From Drosophila pseudoobscura (Eukaryota > Arthropoda > Insecta > Diptera > Drosophilidae): a stretch of 64,000 nt of DNA. Numbering within the stretch: the first letter of the stretch is position 1; the number at the start of each line of letters is the position of its first letter. The stretch is taken from contig NC_046681.1 of NCBI RefSeq assembly GCF_009870125.1, positions 22,023,001-22,087,000 of the forward strand. The letters run 5' to 3'. Made by a program: the position numbers and the translations under genes. The notes below the pieces were generated by a model. It saw only the letters and a list, made by a program, of their open reading frames with translations, ran no database searches and was not told the DNA's origin. Below, in pieces: positions 62,424-64,000 of this stretch.

Positions 62424-62890
62424 TCTTATTTAAGGCTTGTCTTTTATAAGCTCATATGGCTTTTGGGATTTCCGGGTTTGCTGCACTGCCCTAAAGAACT
62501 TTTCTTTCGAAAATAAAAATGGTTCTCAGGGCGGGATTAAGGCTGTCAGCCACTTTGTAGACGGGAGGGGGGTAACACCCCGCTTTTTGGCTTTCTGATA
62601 ATGCTTTTTGTGCTTTGCGGATTGAAAGTTTTCACAGCGCTTTTCAATATATTTGTTAGTAGGTGTCTGTCGCGTTAATATGAGAATTAAGGTGCTTATG
62701 ATTTAATAAAAAATAAAAAATAAACATACGACTATGTACATATTTTTAAAGATATTTCGAAGATATTTTAGATGACACAATATCATATCATACACACAAA
62801 ATTTTTAAAAATGTAACGCTTATAATTAAAGTTCTCAGAGGCATTTGATCGATGGTTGACCAAGGTCCTTTAACACACTCTCCCAGATGA
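62424..62890. repeat. duplicated non-coding block, copy A
   Basis: It matches 63416-64000 in order: CATAAGCTC, TGC(A/G)CTGCCCTAAAGAACTTTT, CGGGATT(A/G)AGGCTG, CAGCGCTTTTCAAT, then AACGCTT...GTTCTCAG. Copies are spaced about 1 kb and diverged. Segment 62601-62632 is inverted relative to copy B. No open frame or terminal repeat identifies an element family. Confidence 0.8.
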
Positions 62891-62989
62891 GCGAGGCGAC
62901 AGAAGAGAGTAATACGTGAGTGATCAGGGATCCGGGATCATATGTGGACAAAAACGTCTAACCATTTCTGACTGCCAAAAAGTTTATTT

Positions 62990-63125
62990 ACGTAAATTCT
63001 TGATAAATCGCGGTCCCTGAAACTGTCATCCGTTTAATATTATTAAAATTAGCTAGTACTACATCAGTGACATTTGAGTCATAATAGGTTTTGCACGTAA
63101 ATTATTGATAAATCGTGGTCGAGGG
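62990..63125. repeat. short internal duplication between the large copies
   Basis: ACGTAAATTCTTGATAAATCGCGGTC (about 62991) and ACGTAAATTATTGATAAATCGTGGTC (about 63098) lie about 107 bp apart. A GATCGATGGTTG(A/G)CC word also recurs at 62849 and 63152. Confidence 0.7.
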
Positions 63126-63415
63126 TATTTTTTGCTGCATAAGCAAGTGAATCGATGGTTGGCCCACGATCACGATTGTTATCCTAACAATTCAGAGGGT
63201 GATGTATACCAAAAGACTGGCCGATCTAAACCAATTCGGTAGTTATGACCATTCTTTACGATTCTGTATTAACGGTTTGGTTGCCATTGTTCTTATAGTC
63301 TGCGAAAACTACGGACGGACGAAAAAGTGCAGACGTACAGCCAGACATACATATGTAGCTGTACGTACTCGGCTATTGATGCTGATCAAGAACATATAAA
63401 ATGGTTATAAGTAAT

Positions 63416-64000
63416 TGCTTCAATCTATTCAATCTGCTTGAAGGCCTGTCGTTCATAAGCTCCTCTGACTTTTCCGCTCTGCGGGTCTGCTGCGCTGCCC
63501 TAAAGAACTTTTGTTTCGAAAATAAGCTTGTCTCTCAGGCCGGGATTGAGGCTGCCAGCCCCTTTGTAGACGAGGGAGGGGTTAACCCCCGTCACATTTT
63601 GGCTTTCTGATAAAACTTTCAATCCGCAAAGCACAAAAAAAGCATTAACAGCGCTTTTCAATGGATTTGTAAGGGTGTGTGGGTATGGTTGTGTGTGTGT
63701 GTATGTGTGTGAGAATTTACATAGGTGCTTTTTGATCCATAGATTATACCAATTTGGGGAACAAGCGCAGGGCAGATAATATTTTTGGAATCCCTTGAAC
63801 CTTCCGAGTCACTAACAGATCGTCATCTTAAGCGATCTTGGCTAACATGTTATTCTAGTCTTTTTCAAAAAGTGATCAGATTCTATTGATTTCTATATTA
63901 GTTTCCCAACCCATACGTATTATATATGTATTTAAAATATAACGCTTTTGGTTAATGTTCTCAGCGCCATTTGCTTAGACTCAAAACTTTTACACACTCA
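63416..64000. repeat. duplicated non-coding block, copy B (runs off the window)
   Basis: Homologue of 62424-62890 as described there. Its match to the 3' part of copy A (AACGCTT...GTTCTCAG at about 63940) continues to the window end, so the unit is longer than 500 bp. Segment 63612-63645 is the inverted version of 62601-62632. A GT microsatellite (63676-63712) has expanded within it. Confidence 0.8.

Overview
The window looks like nuclear DNA from a Drosophila species. Short GT-AG introns, DRE (TATCGATA) promoter elements, many CA/GA microsatellites, and clear homologues of fly genes (Sec24CD/ghost, sauron, papi, mio, Uch) all fit. In D. melanogaster several of these are, from memory, on chromosome arm 2L (Muller element B). 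The species cannot be fixed by reading alone. No tRNA, rRNA or CRISPR was seen, and no element with a transposase, reverse transcriptase or capsid gene was recognised.

Left part (about 4-24.5 kb): fast-evolving genes with a reproductive look. It holds a single-exon nardilysin-type M16 metalloprotease (6279-9527) beside a decayed tandem copy of itself (about 4245-5815). That copy carries an inserted open reading frame (4358-4816) and is followed by a small frame-broken gene (5817-6157). Next come a divergent spliced Ntf-2 paralogue (10190-11089), a spliced small secreted protein (15298-15750) with a decayed relative at about 15000, a secreted mucin-like protein with 69-bp repeats (15891-17141), a secreted lipase (17541-19336), the last two exons of an unidentified gene (19979-20391), and an EndoG-like DNA/RNA nuclease (22983-23993).

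Middle part (25-53.2 kb): a dense block of conserved housekeeping genes. In order these are Sec24CD (COPII coat), sauron/GOLPH3 with a small gene in its first intron, a Protein C10 (C12orf57) homologue, papi (piRNA trimming scaffold), mio (GATOR2), a probable two-cistron unit of CEBPZOS-like and UQCC3-like mitochondrial proteins, a SAM-domain tail-anchored protein that is probably Daedalus (piRNA), a CINP homologue, Uch (ubiquitin hydrolase) and a 2-phosphoxylose phosphatase homologue. Many are arranged head to head with short shared promoters, some with DREs. Functions converge on ER-Golgi traffic (Sec24CD, sauron, the xylosyl phosphatase) and on the mitochondrial surface or inner membrane (papi, Daedalus-like, CEBPZOS-like, UQCC3-like).

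Right part (53.2-64 kb): no supported gene. It is rich in GA, CA and simple repeats and looks like upstream or intronic regulatory DNA of a gene outside the window. It ends in a diverged duplicated block, one copy of which carries a 32-34 bp internal micro-inversion.

All spliced models were built by hand from splice signals, reading frame and family knowledge. Frames were checked for every junction given.
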